Part shown: positions 1-6,238 of the stretch, piece by piece
How the letters are laid out: the number at the start of each line of letters is the position of its first letter
How positions within the stretch are numbered: position 1 is the first letter of the stretch
DNA from: Candidatus Woesearchaeota archaeon
GTDB lineage: Archaea > Nanobdellota > Nanobdellia > Woesearchaeales > WJKL01
NCBI GenBank assembly: GCA_019322815.1
Contig: JAHWIB010000018.1
Span: 1 to 25,079 of the forward strand
DNA: 25,079 nucleotides
Direction of reading: 5' to 3'
Notes under the pieces: generated by a model
The model's database searches: none
Seen by the model: only the letters and a program-made list of their open reading frames with translations
Told to the model about the DNA's origin: nothing
Made by a program: the position numbers and the translations under genes

Positions 1-453
1 AACCTGGCCTTTTGCACTTTGAATTAATTTCTGGACATAGAAATAAACTTGATTTAGATTAGGAACTTTTTCAATTAAAAAATCAGGATATAAGATAATA
101 GTTCCTGTATTAAATATCTTATCAATAAAATTCTGCCTGAAAGAAACATGTACAACATTAACATAAGGCATTTCTTTTCCTTTAAATCCAACCTGTGCTG
201 AATAAAATAAATATTTGTTTTTATTTGTTTTCTGTATTAATAATATAATCTCTAATATTACTGCAATAACCAAAACAATAATTGCCCCGATTGTCACATA
301 AAATTTAATAGAATCCTCAACTTCCAATAAAAAAAGATTAAGCCATATTGCAAAATAAAAAACAGCTCCTAAACTAATCAGTTGTAATATTTTAGGGATC
401 AAAACTCTTTTTATATCCTGCTTTAATGCATATTGAGGTTGTTCATCATTCAT
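1..453 (-). CDS. Membrane protein with bacterial-type PH (DUF304/bPH2-like) domain, 3'-truncated by window edge
   Basis: An open frame runs from the ATG at 453 to the window edge without a stop, so the C-terminus is missing. The first 25 or so residues are polar and cytosolic in character. Two closely spaced hydrophobic segments follow at about residues 22-40 and 48-65, with short polar linkers. After the second segment comes a beta-rich stretch containing PYVNVVHVSF and an FNTGTIIL-like strand. This arrangement (two-helix hairpin, then 'P..V..V......D....GTG.I') is typical of DUF304/bPH2 membrane proteins. The family is widespread but its exact role is poorly defined, so no function is claimed. 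The gene is divergent from nothing visible upstream and reads away from the tRNA-Val gene, which is on the same strand. Confidence 0.6.
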   Translation of the reverse strand, partial: MNDEQPQYALKQDIKRVLIPKILQLISLGAVFYFAIWLNLFLLEVEDSIKFYVTIGAIIVLVIAVILEIILLIQKTNKNKYLFYSAQVGFKGKEMPYVNVVHVSFRQNFIDKIFNTGTIILYPDFLIEKVPNLNQVYFYVQKLIQSAKGQV

Positions 454-470
454 TCTATCACTCTTTAAAA

Positions 471-571
471 TGGGCCCACCCGGAATTGAACCGGGGACCT
501 CCGCCACGTCAAGGCGACGTCATAGCTTCTAGCCGCAAAGCAAGCTTTGCAGGTCACTAGACCATGAGCCC
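471..571 (-). tRNA. tRNA-Val (anticodon GAC) with a D-loop intron
   Basis: On the minus strand the 7-bp acceptor stem pairs GGGCUCA (571-565) with UGGGCCC (478-472), followed by discriminator A at 471. No CCA is encoded. The T-arm is CCCGG-UUCAAUU-CCGGG and the anticodon stem is UCGCC/GGCGG around loop UUGACGU, giving anticodon GAC at 508-510 (Val). The D-arm is regular only if 28 nt (527-554) are removed. The spliced tRNA is then 73 nt. Identity and folding are read directly from the sequence; splicing is inferred from the bulge-helix-bulge described separately. Confidence 0.93.
527..554 (-). other. Non-canonical tRNA-Val intron in the D-loop (28 nt)
   Basis: A classical bulge-helix-bulge can be drawn on the minus strand. 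The exon CUAG (560-557) pairs with an intronic CUAG in a 4-bp central helix. The 5' bulge is UGA and the 3' bulge is AAG. Cutting after the second bulge nucleotide on each side removes exactly the 28 nt that are extra relative to a normal tRNA-Val. The interior folds as a GCAAAG/CUUUGC hairpin. The insertion lies between G18 and G19, not at the usual 37/38 site. Confidence 0.85.
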
Positions 572-618
572 GTTATTCTGAAAGAAATAGAGACATTATT
601 TAAATATTTTTATTTAGG

Positions 619-1074
619 TTAAGAAAAAAGTGCTGCGAATCTTTTAACTCCCTCAACTAATAATCTCAGAGGTATATATGTTTTTTTTGTACTTGCTAAA
701 TCAGCAAGATCTTTATATTCATCATATACTTGATTATTTATTAAAAGTATTTTTCTATCTGGTAAATTTGCTCCTTCTCTAGTTTGATAACATCTTTCTG
801 CTATGACTCCAAATGTACCATGAAAGAATTCAATTTCTTTAGTTTGCATGCCATATCTAATAACTTCTTCTAAAGTTAATTCAACTCTTAAAAGTGAAGG
901 ATCAATTTCTGGATGAAATTCAGTTACTCTTCTAGTATCTTCTCTTATTCTTTCAGCAAGAGCAGCTTTTTCATTATCAGCATAATTTTCAGGGCAGTTT
1001 TCTGGTAAGTGTCCTAATGTTAGTACAAATTCTCCTGCACAGCCAACTATTCCGCTATATTTTGTTTTTGTCAT
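619..1074 (-). CDS. Hypothetical protein, 151 aa
   Basis: The ORF starts at an ATG at 1074 with an AT-rich TATA-like element (about 1097-1109) some 25-30 bp upstream, so the mRNA is probably leaderless. I do not recognise the family. The protein is soluble in character with no signal peptide or membrane segment. The N-terminus has small and cysteine residues (IVGCAGEF, ENCPENY), followed by a charged helical section (residues about 33-50), a second helix rich in Glu/Leu (64-72) and a C-terminal helix. It lies alone between tRNA-Val and another minus-strand gene, so context gives no functional clue. Confidence 0.7.
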   Translation of the reverse strand: MTKTKYSGIVGCAGEFVLTLGHLPENCPENYADNEKAALAERIREDTRRVTEFHPEIDPSLLRVELTLEEVIRYGMQTKEIEFFHGTFGVIAERCYQTREGANLPDRKILLINNQVYDEYKDLADLASTKKTYIPLRLLVEGVKRFAALFS

Positions 1075-1121
1075 CCCAATAAGGTAGTAAATTTAAGTTA
1101 TTTAAAAAGCTATGGGGTTTT

Positions 1122-1961
1122 TTAAGCAGCCTTTAATCCAGTCTGTTTCATTAATCTAAGAATTCTGTTTCTTTTTAATTCAATTATTTTAATATCATCA
1201 AATAATAAAGGAAGTTTTTTCATTTCTTTTTCTAAAGCCCATTTCAATAGGTTCATTTCAGTAATCATCTTACCAGCTTCCCAACGCAGAGCAGGATAAC
1301 CATCCCTAATATATTCCACTATTGTCCGTAATGTTACTACCCTTCCTCTAAAGTATGAATGAGTAGGTGATGTTTTAAATGTACCTTCTTTGCTCTCACC
1401 ACTAAGAATTTTTAACATATTTTCATTATCTCTTTGTATAATTCTTATAGACTTTTTAATAATGTTCTGCCTATCTTCAATATCTTTCATGACTGAAATG
1501 ATTACAGCTAAATCCTTCAATTTCTCTTGTAATCTAAGTTTTCTATATTTAACACTTTTACTTAATGTAATTGATCTTAATATTCTGTCATATTTTTCGC
1601 TTTGTTTTGCTTCAGCAATTATGATCACAGCAGTTCTGCGTATCTTTCTTAATTGATTTAATTTATCTATTGTATGGGACCTTAGGTATAGAAATGCATT
1701 TAAGAGTGCATTTGATAATTCTTTAAGTTCAGAACTTTCCCTTTTGTAGACTTCTTTAAATAGTTGAGGAAGTTCTGTTGATATATTGCAAAGCTCCTGA
1801 ACTGCAGATCGTTCCTCTTCAAATATAGATTTTTCACCTTTCTCTGTCCTAAAAATACTGCCTGCAGCCTTAATAACCTCTCGAATCTCTCTTTCTTCAG
1901 GCGCCTCTTCTGTTTGTCCTATTTCCTCTATAGCAGCTTCCTCAAAACCTAATGTTTTCAT
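1122..1961 (-). CDS. Helical, charged hypothetical protein, 279 aa
   Basis: This is a long minus-strand ORF with a TATA-like element (about 1985-1997) roughly 25 bp before the ATG, again suggesting a leaderless transcript. The protein is almost entirely helical. A Glu-rich N-terminus (residues 7-35) is followed by long Lys/Arg/Glu/Ile-rich helices up to the C-terminus, which is strongly basic. There are no cysteine clusters, signal peptide or membrane segment. The composition would suit a coiled-coil scaffold or a nucleic-acid-associated protein, but no catalytic or binding motif is visible and I do not recognise a family. An 88-aa plus-strand frame inside it is a shadow. Confidence 0.75.
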   Translation of the reverse strand: MKTLGFEEAAIEEIGQTEEAPEEREIREVIKAAGSIFRTEKGEKSIFEEERSAVQELCNISTELPQLFKEVYKRESSELKELSNALLNAFLYLRSHTIDKLNQLRKIRRTAVIIIAEAKQSEKYDRILRSITLSKSVKYRKLRLQEKLKDLAVIISVMKDIEDRQNIIKKSIRIIQRDNENMLKILSGESKEGTFKTSPTHSYFRGRVVTLRTIVEYIRDGYPALRWEAGKMITEMNLLKWALEKEMKKLPLLFDDIKIIELKRNRILRLMKQTGLKAA

Positions 1962-2061
1962 TAAATTATTAAAACTGATTTCAATATATAAATTTTTTTA
2001 TTATAATCTTTATCTTTTAAAAATAGAAACATTATTTAAGTTCTATCATTTACCATTAATA

Positions 2062-2862
2062 ATGCAATTTTTCAAAAAAAAGAAAACAGAAGATATAGAA
2101 AAAGAGATAGACAGAAAGATAAAAAAATTTGTAAAAAGATTTGGAAAGACAAAAGAGATAAAAGAATTAACTGAAATGACTAAACAAGACAAACTAAAAG
2201 ATGATTTTTTTGATATTATTTTCAAACTAAGCTATATATCCAATAAAAGACAAAGACAGCAGTTAATAAAAAAAGCAAAAGATCTTTCAGATAAGATACC
2301 AGAATTAAAAGGATGGCCAAGTGATTCTAAAAAATTCTGGGATGCCGAAGCATATGCCTGGCTAAGCAAGATACCAAGAAAAATAAGAGAATCAATAAAA
2401 CAGGAATTGATGAAAAGGATTCCATCAGGAAAGATTAATCTTTCATTAGGCTCTGGCTCTTATCCTTATATTGAAGAATCTATTTTATTGGATTTTTCAG
2501 CAGAAATGCTGAAATCAGTTCCTCCAATTAAATATAAAGCAAGATTAGAATATGATCTAGAATTAGGAAAACTGCCGTTCAAAAACAATTCCTTTGATAC
2601 AATAACAATGGTTTTTATTATTGATTATTTAAAAAATATAAATTCTGTCTTAAAAGAAGTAAATAGGATTTTGAAGCCAAAAGGAAAATTGATTTTAGTT
2701 AATGCAAAAAAACCGATTGATATATGGTATAGAAAACATGAAGTAAAGCAGTATTCTAAAGATGATATCATATCTTTATTAAAACAGGCTGGCTTCAAAG
2801 TTAATATCAAGGAAAAAAAGATTGATAAGATTACTTTATTTATCGCTGAAGGATTAAAGTAA
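2062..2862 (+). CDS. Class I SAM-dependent methyltransferase (Methyltransf_11-like) with basic helical N-terminal extension
   Basis: The first 100 residues are Lys-rich and helical and do not belong to the usual methyltransferase core. The core begins near residue 125 with INLSLGSGSYPY, a degenerate form of SAM-binding motif I that keeps the G-x-G. It continues with LPFKNNSFDTITMVF (motif IV-like), then LKEVNRILKPKGKLILV, the characteristic post-IV/motif V strand of the type 11 family, and ends near residue 266. The substrate cannot be deduced. A TATA-like element at about 2031-2042 sits close to the ATG at 2062. The next gene, a diiron protein, follows after 33 bp but has its own TATA box, so cotranscription is not required. 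Confidence 0.82.
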   Translation: MQFFKKKKTEDIEKEIDRKIKKFVKRFGKTKEIKELTEMTKQDKLKDDFFDIIFKLSYISNKRQRQQLIKKAKDLSDKIPELKGWPSDSKKFWDAEAYAWLSKIPRKIRESIKQELMKRIPSGKINLSLGSGSYPYIEESILLDFSAEMLKSVPPIKYKARLEYDLELGKLPFKNNSFDTITMVFIIDYLKNINSVLKEVNRILKPKGKLILVNAKKPIDIWYRKHEVKQYSKDDIISLLKQAGFKVNIKEKKIDKITLFIAEGLK

Positions 2863-2895
2863 AATTTTTATATTAATTTATTAATATTGATTATT

Positions 2896-3396
2896 ATGGA
2901 AAAAGAATTTATTGAAGCATTGAAATATGCTCTTGATTTTGAGGAAAAAGGAGAAAAGATTTACAGAGATATTGCTGAGAATTCTGAAGATGATTTTGTT
3001 AAGAATACATTTAATGGATTAGCTGATGATGAAGTTGTACATGAAAAAGTGATTAAAGGATTTATAGGAGGAAATGCTGATTTCTCAGAATTAAAGAAAG
3101 TTACATTAGATCCAAAAAGATTTTTTGGAACTGTTACAGAAGAGTTCAAGAAAAGAGCCAAGATGCATGGAGCTGAATTAAAACCATTTGACATTGGAAT
3201 TGAATTAGAAAAGCAAAGCATTGCTTATTATAAAGAGCAATTAGAAAAAGCTTCTACAGAAGAAGCTAAAAAATTCTTTGAATTTTTAGTCAAACAAGAG
3301 CAATTCCATCTTAAATCACTGCAGCAGGCAAAGGATTTCCTAGGAGATCCTGAGAATTTCTATGTAGAGTTTGAGAGATGGAGTTTTGGTGGATAA
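2896..3396 (+). CDS. Rubrerythrin/ferritin-like diiron protein without rubredoxin domain
   Basis: This is a four-helix ferritin-like protein of 166 aa. Ligand motifs are visible in all helices: an early Glu in DFEEKGEKIY, then DDEVVHEK (E-x-x-H), then a Glu in IELEKQSIAYY, then KQEQFHLK (E-x-x-H). This is the two-fold pattern of rubrerythrin-type diiron sites. There is no C-terminal CxxC pair, so the rubredoxin electron-transfer domain is missing. Family knowledge suggests peroxide reduction or iron handling in the cytosol; the actual activity here is inference. I chose the ATG at 2896 rather than the in-frame TTG at 2887, because the TATA-like TTTTTATATTA (about 2864-2875) sits about 25-28 bp before the ATG, consistent with leaderless start. 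Confidence 0.88.
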   Translation: MEKEFIEALKYALDFEEKGEKIYRDIAENSEDDFVKNTFNGLADDEVVHEKVIKGFIGGNADFSELKKVTLDPKRFFGTVTEEFKKRAKMHGAELKPFDIGIELEKQSIAYYKEQLEKASTEEAKKFFEFLVKQEQFHLKSLQQAKDFLGDPENFYVEFERWSFGG

Positions 3397-3507
3397 TATT
3401 AGTAAGATTTAAAAAGAAAACTTCAATCTTTTCCCACTGGACATTATTGCGTTAAATTAATAAACTAAATTACCCAATAGTATAGTATAAATAAAGGTGA
3501 TTTGTTT

Positions 3508-4134
3508 ATGAAAAATTTAACTCCAGAATTGGCAGAAATTCTTGGATTGCTTTGTGCTGAAGGTTCTCATATAATTTCTTATTCAAGTTATTGGGGAAAA
3601 GATAGAGGAAGAGATAGATTTTTTAAAAATGATAAATCAGAAAGAATTGAATTTTATAATAAAGATAAAAAATTATTACTACATTATAAAAGATTACTAT
3701 TAAAAGAATTTAATTATAAACCCAACATTACAAAAGATAATAAGATTAATATTTGCAAAATTTCAATAATTAAAGAAATAACAAAATATACTAAATTAGG
3801 TCATCTTAAATGGAATATTCCTAATTTAATTTTGAATTCTAGTGAGAATAAAAAAATTTCTTTTTTAAGAGGATATTTTGATGGTGATGGAACTATAAGT
3901 AATAGAATAAGGATGTTTTCAACTAATAAAAAAGGATTAAAACAAATTTCTAAATTATTAAAATATTTAGATATTAGACATACTTTTCAAGGACCCATAC
4001 TAAAAGAAAAACGTAAACCCTTATATATAATCCAAATTAGTGAACAAGAAAGGGAAAGATTTTTAAATAAAATTCAACCAGTTTCAAAGAGACCAGATTT
4101 TTTATGCGAGGGTAAAAATCAAGTTAATTCTTGA
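3508..4134 (+). CDS. LAGLIDADG homing endonuclease, two-motif monomeric type
   Basis: Two LAGLIDADG helices are present: LAEILGLLCAEGS (residues about 8-20) and SFLRGYFDGDG (about 118-128). Each ends in an acidic residue (E and D) expected to bind the catalytic metal. At 208 aa it matches single-chain enzymes such as I-DmoI in length. The start is the ATG at 3508, preceded by GGTGA at 3496-3500; an in-frame TTG at 3502 lies too close to that site. The last codons (4106-4134) run through the acceptor strand and into the first intron of the tRNA-Leu gene, so the two genes share 29 bp. The composition is more A/T-rich than the neighbouring genes, as is common for mobile endonuclease genes. The likely cleavage target is an uninterrupted tRNA-Leu or neighbouring sequence (inference). 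Confidence 0.9.
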   Translation: MKNLTPELAEILGLLCAEGSHIISYSSYWGKDRGRDRFFKNDKSERIEFYNKDKKLLLHYKRLLLKEFNYKPNITKDNKINICKISIIKEITKYTKLGHLKWNIPNLILNSSENKKISFLRGYFDGDGTISNRIRMFSTNKKGLKQISKLLKYLDIRHTFQGPILKEKRKPLYIIQISEQERERFLNKIQPVSKRPDFLCEGKNQVNS

Positions 4135-4144
4135 TTTTCCTCAG
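4114..4144 (+). other. Non-canonical tRNA-Leu intron between U8 and A9 (31 nt)
   Basis: A full bulge-helix-bulge is present. Acceptor-strand GAGG (4108-4111) pairs with intronic CCUC (4139-4142). The 5' bulge is GUA and the 3' bulge is AGA. Cutting after the second nucleotide of each gives U8 joined to A9 and a regular D-arm. The interior forms a 9-bp hairpin, AAAAUCAAG/CUUGAUUUU. The position in the acceptor/D-arm junction is unusual. The intron also contains the stop codon of the overlapping homing endonuclease gene. Confidence 0.85.
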
Positions 4145-4176
4145 AGCAAAGTCTGGTCAAATGCGCAGGACTTAAG

Positions 4177-4223
4177 TAATTTAAGTGTTGAGGCTCTTGC
4201 CGATGATATCAGCATTTGAAGAC
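4177..4223 (+). other. tRNA-Leu intron at the canonical 37/38 position (47 nt)
   Basis: Removing 4177-4223 joins G37 to A38 and restores a 7-nt anticodon loop CUUAAGA closed by CAGGA/UCCUG. The bulge-helix-bulge is relaxed. C32-U33-U34 pairs with AAG just before the 3' bulge ACA, while the fourth pair would be an A-G mismatch. Boundaries are therefore less certain than for the first intron, but the need to remove this block to close the anticodon stem is clear. Confidence 0.72.
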
Positions 4224-4284
4224 ATCCTGTCACTTAGTGTGTCCGTGGGTTCGAATCCCATCCCTCGCATCTCTATGAGATGCA

Positions 4285-4316
4285 GGCTGTTAGAAATGAC
4301 AGCCCTCGCATTTTTT
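4285..4316 (+). terminator. Hairpin plus T-run downstream of tRNA-Leu
   Basis: GGCTGT (4285-4290) pairs with ACAGCC (4299-4304). It is followed by CTCGCA and six T's. A second perfect hairpin, GCATCTC-TAT-GAGATGC (4267-4283), starts inside the tRNA 3' end. A terminator or 3' trailer role is inferred from position. The segment also repeats the last 9 nt of the tRNA region (CCCTCGCAT at 4262-4270 and 4303-4311). Confidence 0.5.
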
Positions 4317-4394
4317 ATTGTTCTAACATCCATCACTTTTATAAACAACTTATATATCTTAAGTCAAAAGAGTTCTGTTTAGATTGATTAGAAA

Positions 4395-4814
4395 ATGGAT
4401 GAAGAACAAAACTTTGTATTAAGAGGTAAAGAGCAGGTAAATAGATTCTATTCAGTATTAGAAGAAAGCCTTAATACAAGAGGTACTTCTCATGATTATA
4501 GAGGTGTTTCACCTGACGAAATTCCGCTTATAAAAGATCATTTTGAACCTTCTAAAAGCAGCCTAGGATGGACTGAAGTTCATAATGTTTATGAAGTAAA
4601 GGGAAAAAAACAAGGAGTTGTTCTTGGCACAATTGATTTTAAAGCATATTATGAAGCAATTAGATATATAGAAGATGGTATAAGAAGTTCAGGGCCAAAA
4701 ACTAAACATGTTAATTATATAGCTTCTGTAAAGATTCAGAGAAAAATAAGAGAAAAAGAAAAAGATGCACTTGATTTTATTGTTGCAGAGATTTCTCCAG
4801 ACACCAAAGATTAA
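4395..4814 (+). CDS. Hypothetical protein, 139 aa
   Basis: The ORF begins at ATG 4395 with TATA-like elements (about 4335-4360) upstream. The protein is soluble, with no signal peptide, membrane segment or cysteine cluster. It appears alpha/beta: an N-terminal helix (residues about 11-28), a central section with GWTEVHNVYEVKGKK followed by a strand (GVVLGTIDF), a helix (YYEAIRYIEDG), another strand and a Lys/Arg/Glu-rich helix ending in the acidic C-terminus. I do not recognise a family. It lies between tRNA-Leu and tRNA-Thr in the same orientation. Confidence 0.65.
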   Translation: MDEEQNFVLRGKEQVNRFYSVLEESLNTRGTSHDYRGVSPDEIPLIKDHFEPSKSSLGWTEVHNVYEVKGKKQGVVLGTIDFKAYYEAIRYIEDGIRSSGPKTKHVNYIASVKIQRKIREKEKDALDFIVAEISPDTKD

Positions 4815-4897
4815 GATATTTTGTTTTCTACAAAAATTTTATAAATAAAATTCAAATCTAAATTCTTAACGCCTCTGTAGCTCAGTGGTGGAGCGTT

Positions 4898-4912
4898 AGG
4901 GAAACCCGCTAG
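4898..4912 (+). other. Non-canonical tRNA-Thr intron inside the anticodon stem (15 nt)
   Basis: AGCG (4892-4895, D-stem strand plus G26) pairs with intronic CGCU (4907-4910) as a perfect 4-bp central helix. The bulges are UUA and AGA, and the inner GG/CC pairs around a short loop. Cutting after the second bulge nucleotides joins U28 to A29 and rebuilds the anticodon stem UUACC. At 15 nt it is a very small intron. Confidence 0.82.
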
Positions 4913-4921
4913 ACCTTGGTA

Positions 4922-4936
4922 CTGTGCTAGACAAAA
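4922..4936 (+). other. tRNA-Thr intron at position 37/38 (15 nt)
   Basis: Removal joins A37 (4921) to A38 (4937) and leaves a 7-nt loop UUGGUAA. The central helix is relaxed, with U32-U33-G34 paired to CAA and a G-A mismatch in the fourth position, the same imperfection as in the canonical-site intron of tRNA-Leu. The right edge lies in an A-run, so the boundary could slide by a nucleotide without changing the product. Confidence 0.75.
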
Positions 4937-5038
4937 AGGTAGAGGTCGCGAGTTCAATTCTCGCCAGAGGCTTATTTTCTGCCTAAATTTACCAAAAATT
5001 TATATAATCCAAAGTATTAATAGTACTTGGGGAGTAGT

Positions 5039-5230
5039 ATGTTGACAAGGGAAGAGATAGAAGCTTTTAAAGCTAAAAAGCTTGAAAAGAGGTATAAGGA
5101 TATCTTTAGCTCAAAAGATATGCTTGACAAAGTCACTCAGCTAGATAAAAAACTGGAAAAATTAAGGTCAGGATTAAAGCTTTTTGATCATGATCTAGAA
5201 GAAGAAAAACAAAAGATTCAAAGGATCTGA
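5039..5230 (+). CDS. Small coiled-coil hypothetical protein, 63 aa
   Basis: I place the start at the ATG at 5039, 6 nt after a GGGGAG that can act as ribosome-binding site, rather than the in-frame TTG at 5027. A TATA box (about 4998-5007) lies upstream, followed by an imperfect palindrome (5009-5030, CCAA...TTGG with AGTA/TACT) near the expected transcription start. The product is a single charged helix pattern with leucines spaced for a coiled coil (residues 31-60). No family is recognised. Its stop codon is 2 bp from the stop of the convergent gene, so the two transcripts must end in each other's coding region. Confidence 0.6.
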   Translation: MLTREEIEAFKAKKLEKRYKDIFSSKDMLDKVTQLDKKLEKLRSGLKLFDHDLEEEKQKIQRI

Positions 5231-5232
5231 TT

Positions 5233-5733
5233 CTAAAATTTTCCTAAATTCAAAAACGCTTTTATATTGTTATAAAAGAAATGAGTATCATCTATTAATT
5301 CATCAGCAAACCTGTCTGTATGAAATTTATATATTATTCTTTCAAACATATTTCTGAAAAAATAAAATAATGGTTTCTGCTCCCATCTGAACTCATAATC
5401 AGTTGTTGTCCATGCATCAAAGATGATAGAAATATTTCCTTTGTTCATTATAGTTCTTACTTCATCTTTCATAACTTCAACATCAGTCATATTTGTAATA
5501 TAAACTCTCATCTTAACCATTAAAACAAAGTAGTCTGTTTTCTTCTTCACAGGTCTTAGCTCGATGCTGAATTCCCTGCCTGTTGATTTTATTACTTCTT
5601 CTCTTCTTTTTTCCCCTTTAACATAGCCTTTTTGCTTTATTATATTGTCAATTGCTTTCAATAATTCCTTTATATCAAAAAGCCCCTCATAAGTCAATTC
5701 CAGACCATCCAGATAAAGTTTTTTCTCAGACAT
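5233..5733 (-). CDS. Tandem paralogue C of an unknown three-member family, 166 aa
   Basis: This is the last gene of a minus-strand three-gene operon of homologous proteins. It shares with its neighbours an N-terminal 'KKL.LD.L.LTYEGLFD...L' segment, a central 'KKTDYF' followed by a hydrophobic strand and 'TDVEV', then a 'DYE.RWE.KPLF...R' block and a C-terminal 'I..FLNL'. I choose the MSEKK start at 5733, because the paralogue immediately upstream also starts with MSEKK; an in-frame ATG at 5742 is less likely. It overlaps the end of the preceding gene by 8 nt. There is no signal peptide and no catalytic motif. The family is not recognised. Confidence 0.75.
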   Translation of the reverse strand: MSEKKLYLDGLELTYEGLFDIKELLKAIDNIIKQKGYVKGEKRREEVIKSTGREFSIELRPVKKKTDYFVLMVKMRVYITNMTDVEVMKDEVRTIMNKGNISIIFDAWTTTDYEFRWEQKPLFYFFRNMFERIIYKFHTDRFADELIDDTHFFYNNIKAFLNLGKF

Positions 5734-6238
5734 GCTTATCATACCTATATAGATTCAAGAATCTTTGGATTCTTCCGTGAATATCATAAACATCATTAAC
5801 AAGCCATTTCTCAAACTTAGTAAAATAAGATCTGAAAACATATTTATCAAATAAGGTCCTTAATAAGAAAAACATCGGCTTGTCTTCCCATTTCTGGTCG
5901 TAATCACTCTCTAAATAGCCGTCAAAAATCATCATTACCTTTCCCTGGTTAAGCCTTAATTTTACTCCCTGCTTTTCTATTTCAACATCCTTAATATTAG
6001 TGAATCTCATCCTTATCTTTATGATGTTCTTAAAATAATCTGTTGTTTTTTTCCAGGGAAGCATTTCTATCTCAATGTCTTTCCCAGTAGGCATAACCTG
6101 TTCATAGTTCTTTTTCTCCCATTTATCATAATTTTTCTCATAAAACCATGAATCTATTGTCCTGTACAATCCATTCAAATCAAAGATTCCTTCAAAGGTC
6201 AGCTTCAGCTGGTCAATGACTAATTTCTTCTCGCTCAT
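5726..6238 (-). CDS. Tandem paralogue B of the same unknown family, 170 aa
   Basis: This middle member has the clearest family pattern: MSEKKLVIDQLKLTFEGIFD at the N-terminus, KKTTDYFKNIIKIRMRFTN with 'DVEIEKQGVK' in the middle, then 'SDYDQKWEDKPMFFLLR' and a C-terminal 'IQRFLNLYRYDK'. Alternating strands in the middle and helices at the C-terminus suggest a compact alpha/beta fold rich in aromatic residues. Its start overlaps the stop of the upstream paralogue by 4 nt (ATGA), and its stop overlaps the start of the downstream paralogue, so translation is probably coupled. The function is unknown. Confidence 0.78.
   Translation of the reverse strand: MSEKKLVIDQLKLTFEGIFDLNGLYRTIDSWFYEKNYDKWEKKNYEQVMPTGKDIEIEMLPWKKTTDYFKNIIKIRMRFTNIKDVEIEKQGVKLRLNQGKVMMIFDGYLESDYDQKWEDKPMFFLLRTLFDKYVFRSYFTKFEKWLVNDVYDIHGRIQRFLNLYRYDKHV

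Larger units (their letters stand above)
4106..4269 (+). tRNA. tRNA-Leu (anticodon UAA) with two introns
   Basis: The acceptor stem GCGAGGG (4106-4112) pairs with CCCUCGC (4262-4268), with discriminator A at 4269 and no CCA. The D-stem is GCA/UGC around a GG-containing loop. The anticodon stem is CAGGA/UCCUG, with anticodon UAA at 4173-4175. A class II long variable arm (CAC-UUA-GUG) is present, as expected for Leu, and the T-arm has GUUCGAAUC. Two insertions must be removed (4114-4144 and 4177-4223) to give an 86-nt mature tRNA. The 5' end lies inside the C-terminal coding region of the homing endonuclease gene. Confidence 0.92.
4871..4972 (+). tRNA. tRNA-Thr (anticodon GGU) with two 15-nt introns
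   Basis: The acceptor stem GCCUCUG (4871-4877) pairs with CAGAGGC (4965-4971). The discriminator is U at 4972, as expected for archaeal tRNA-Thr, and no CCA is encoded. The D-arm is GCUC-AGUGGUG-GAGC and the T-arm is GCGAG-UUCAAUU-CUCGC. The anticodon stem can only form (UUACC/GGUAG, loop UUGGUAA, anticodon GGU at 4918-4920) if two blocks, 4898-4912 and 4922-4936, are removed. The mature product is then a normal 72-nt tRNA. Confidence 0.9.

Noticed and set aside
4185..4382. 65-aa plus-strand frame
   Set aside because: It runs through the tRNA-Leu anticodon intron, 3' half and downstream hairpins; these RNA features explain the sequence.
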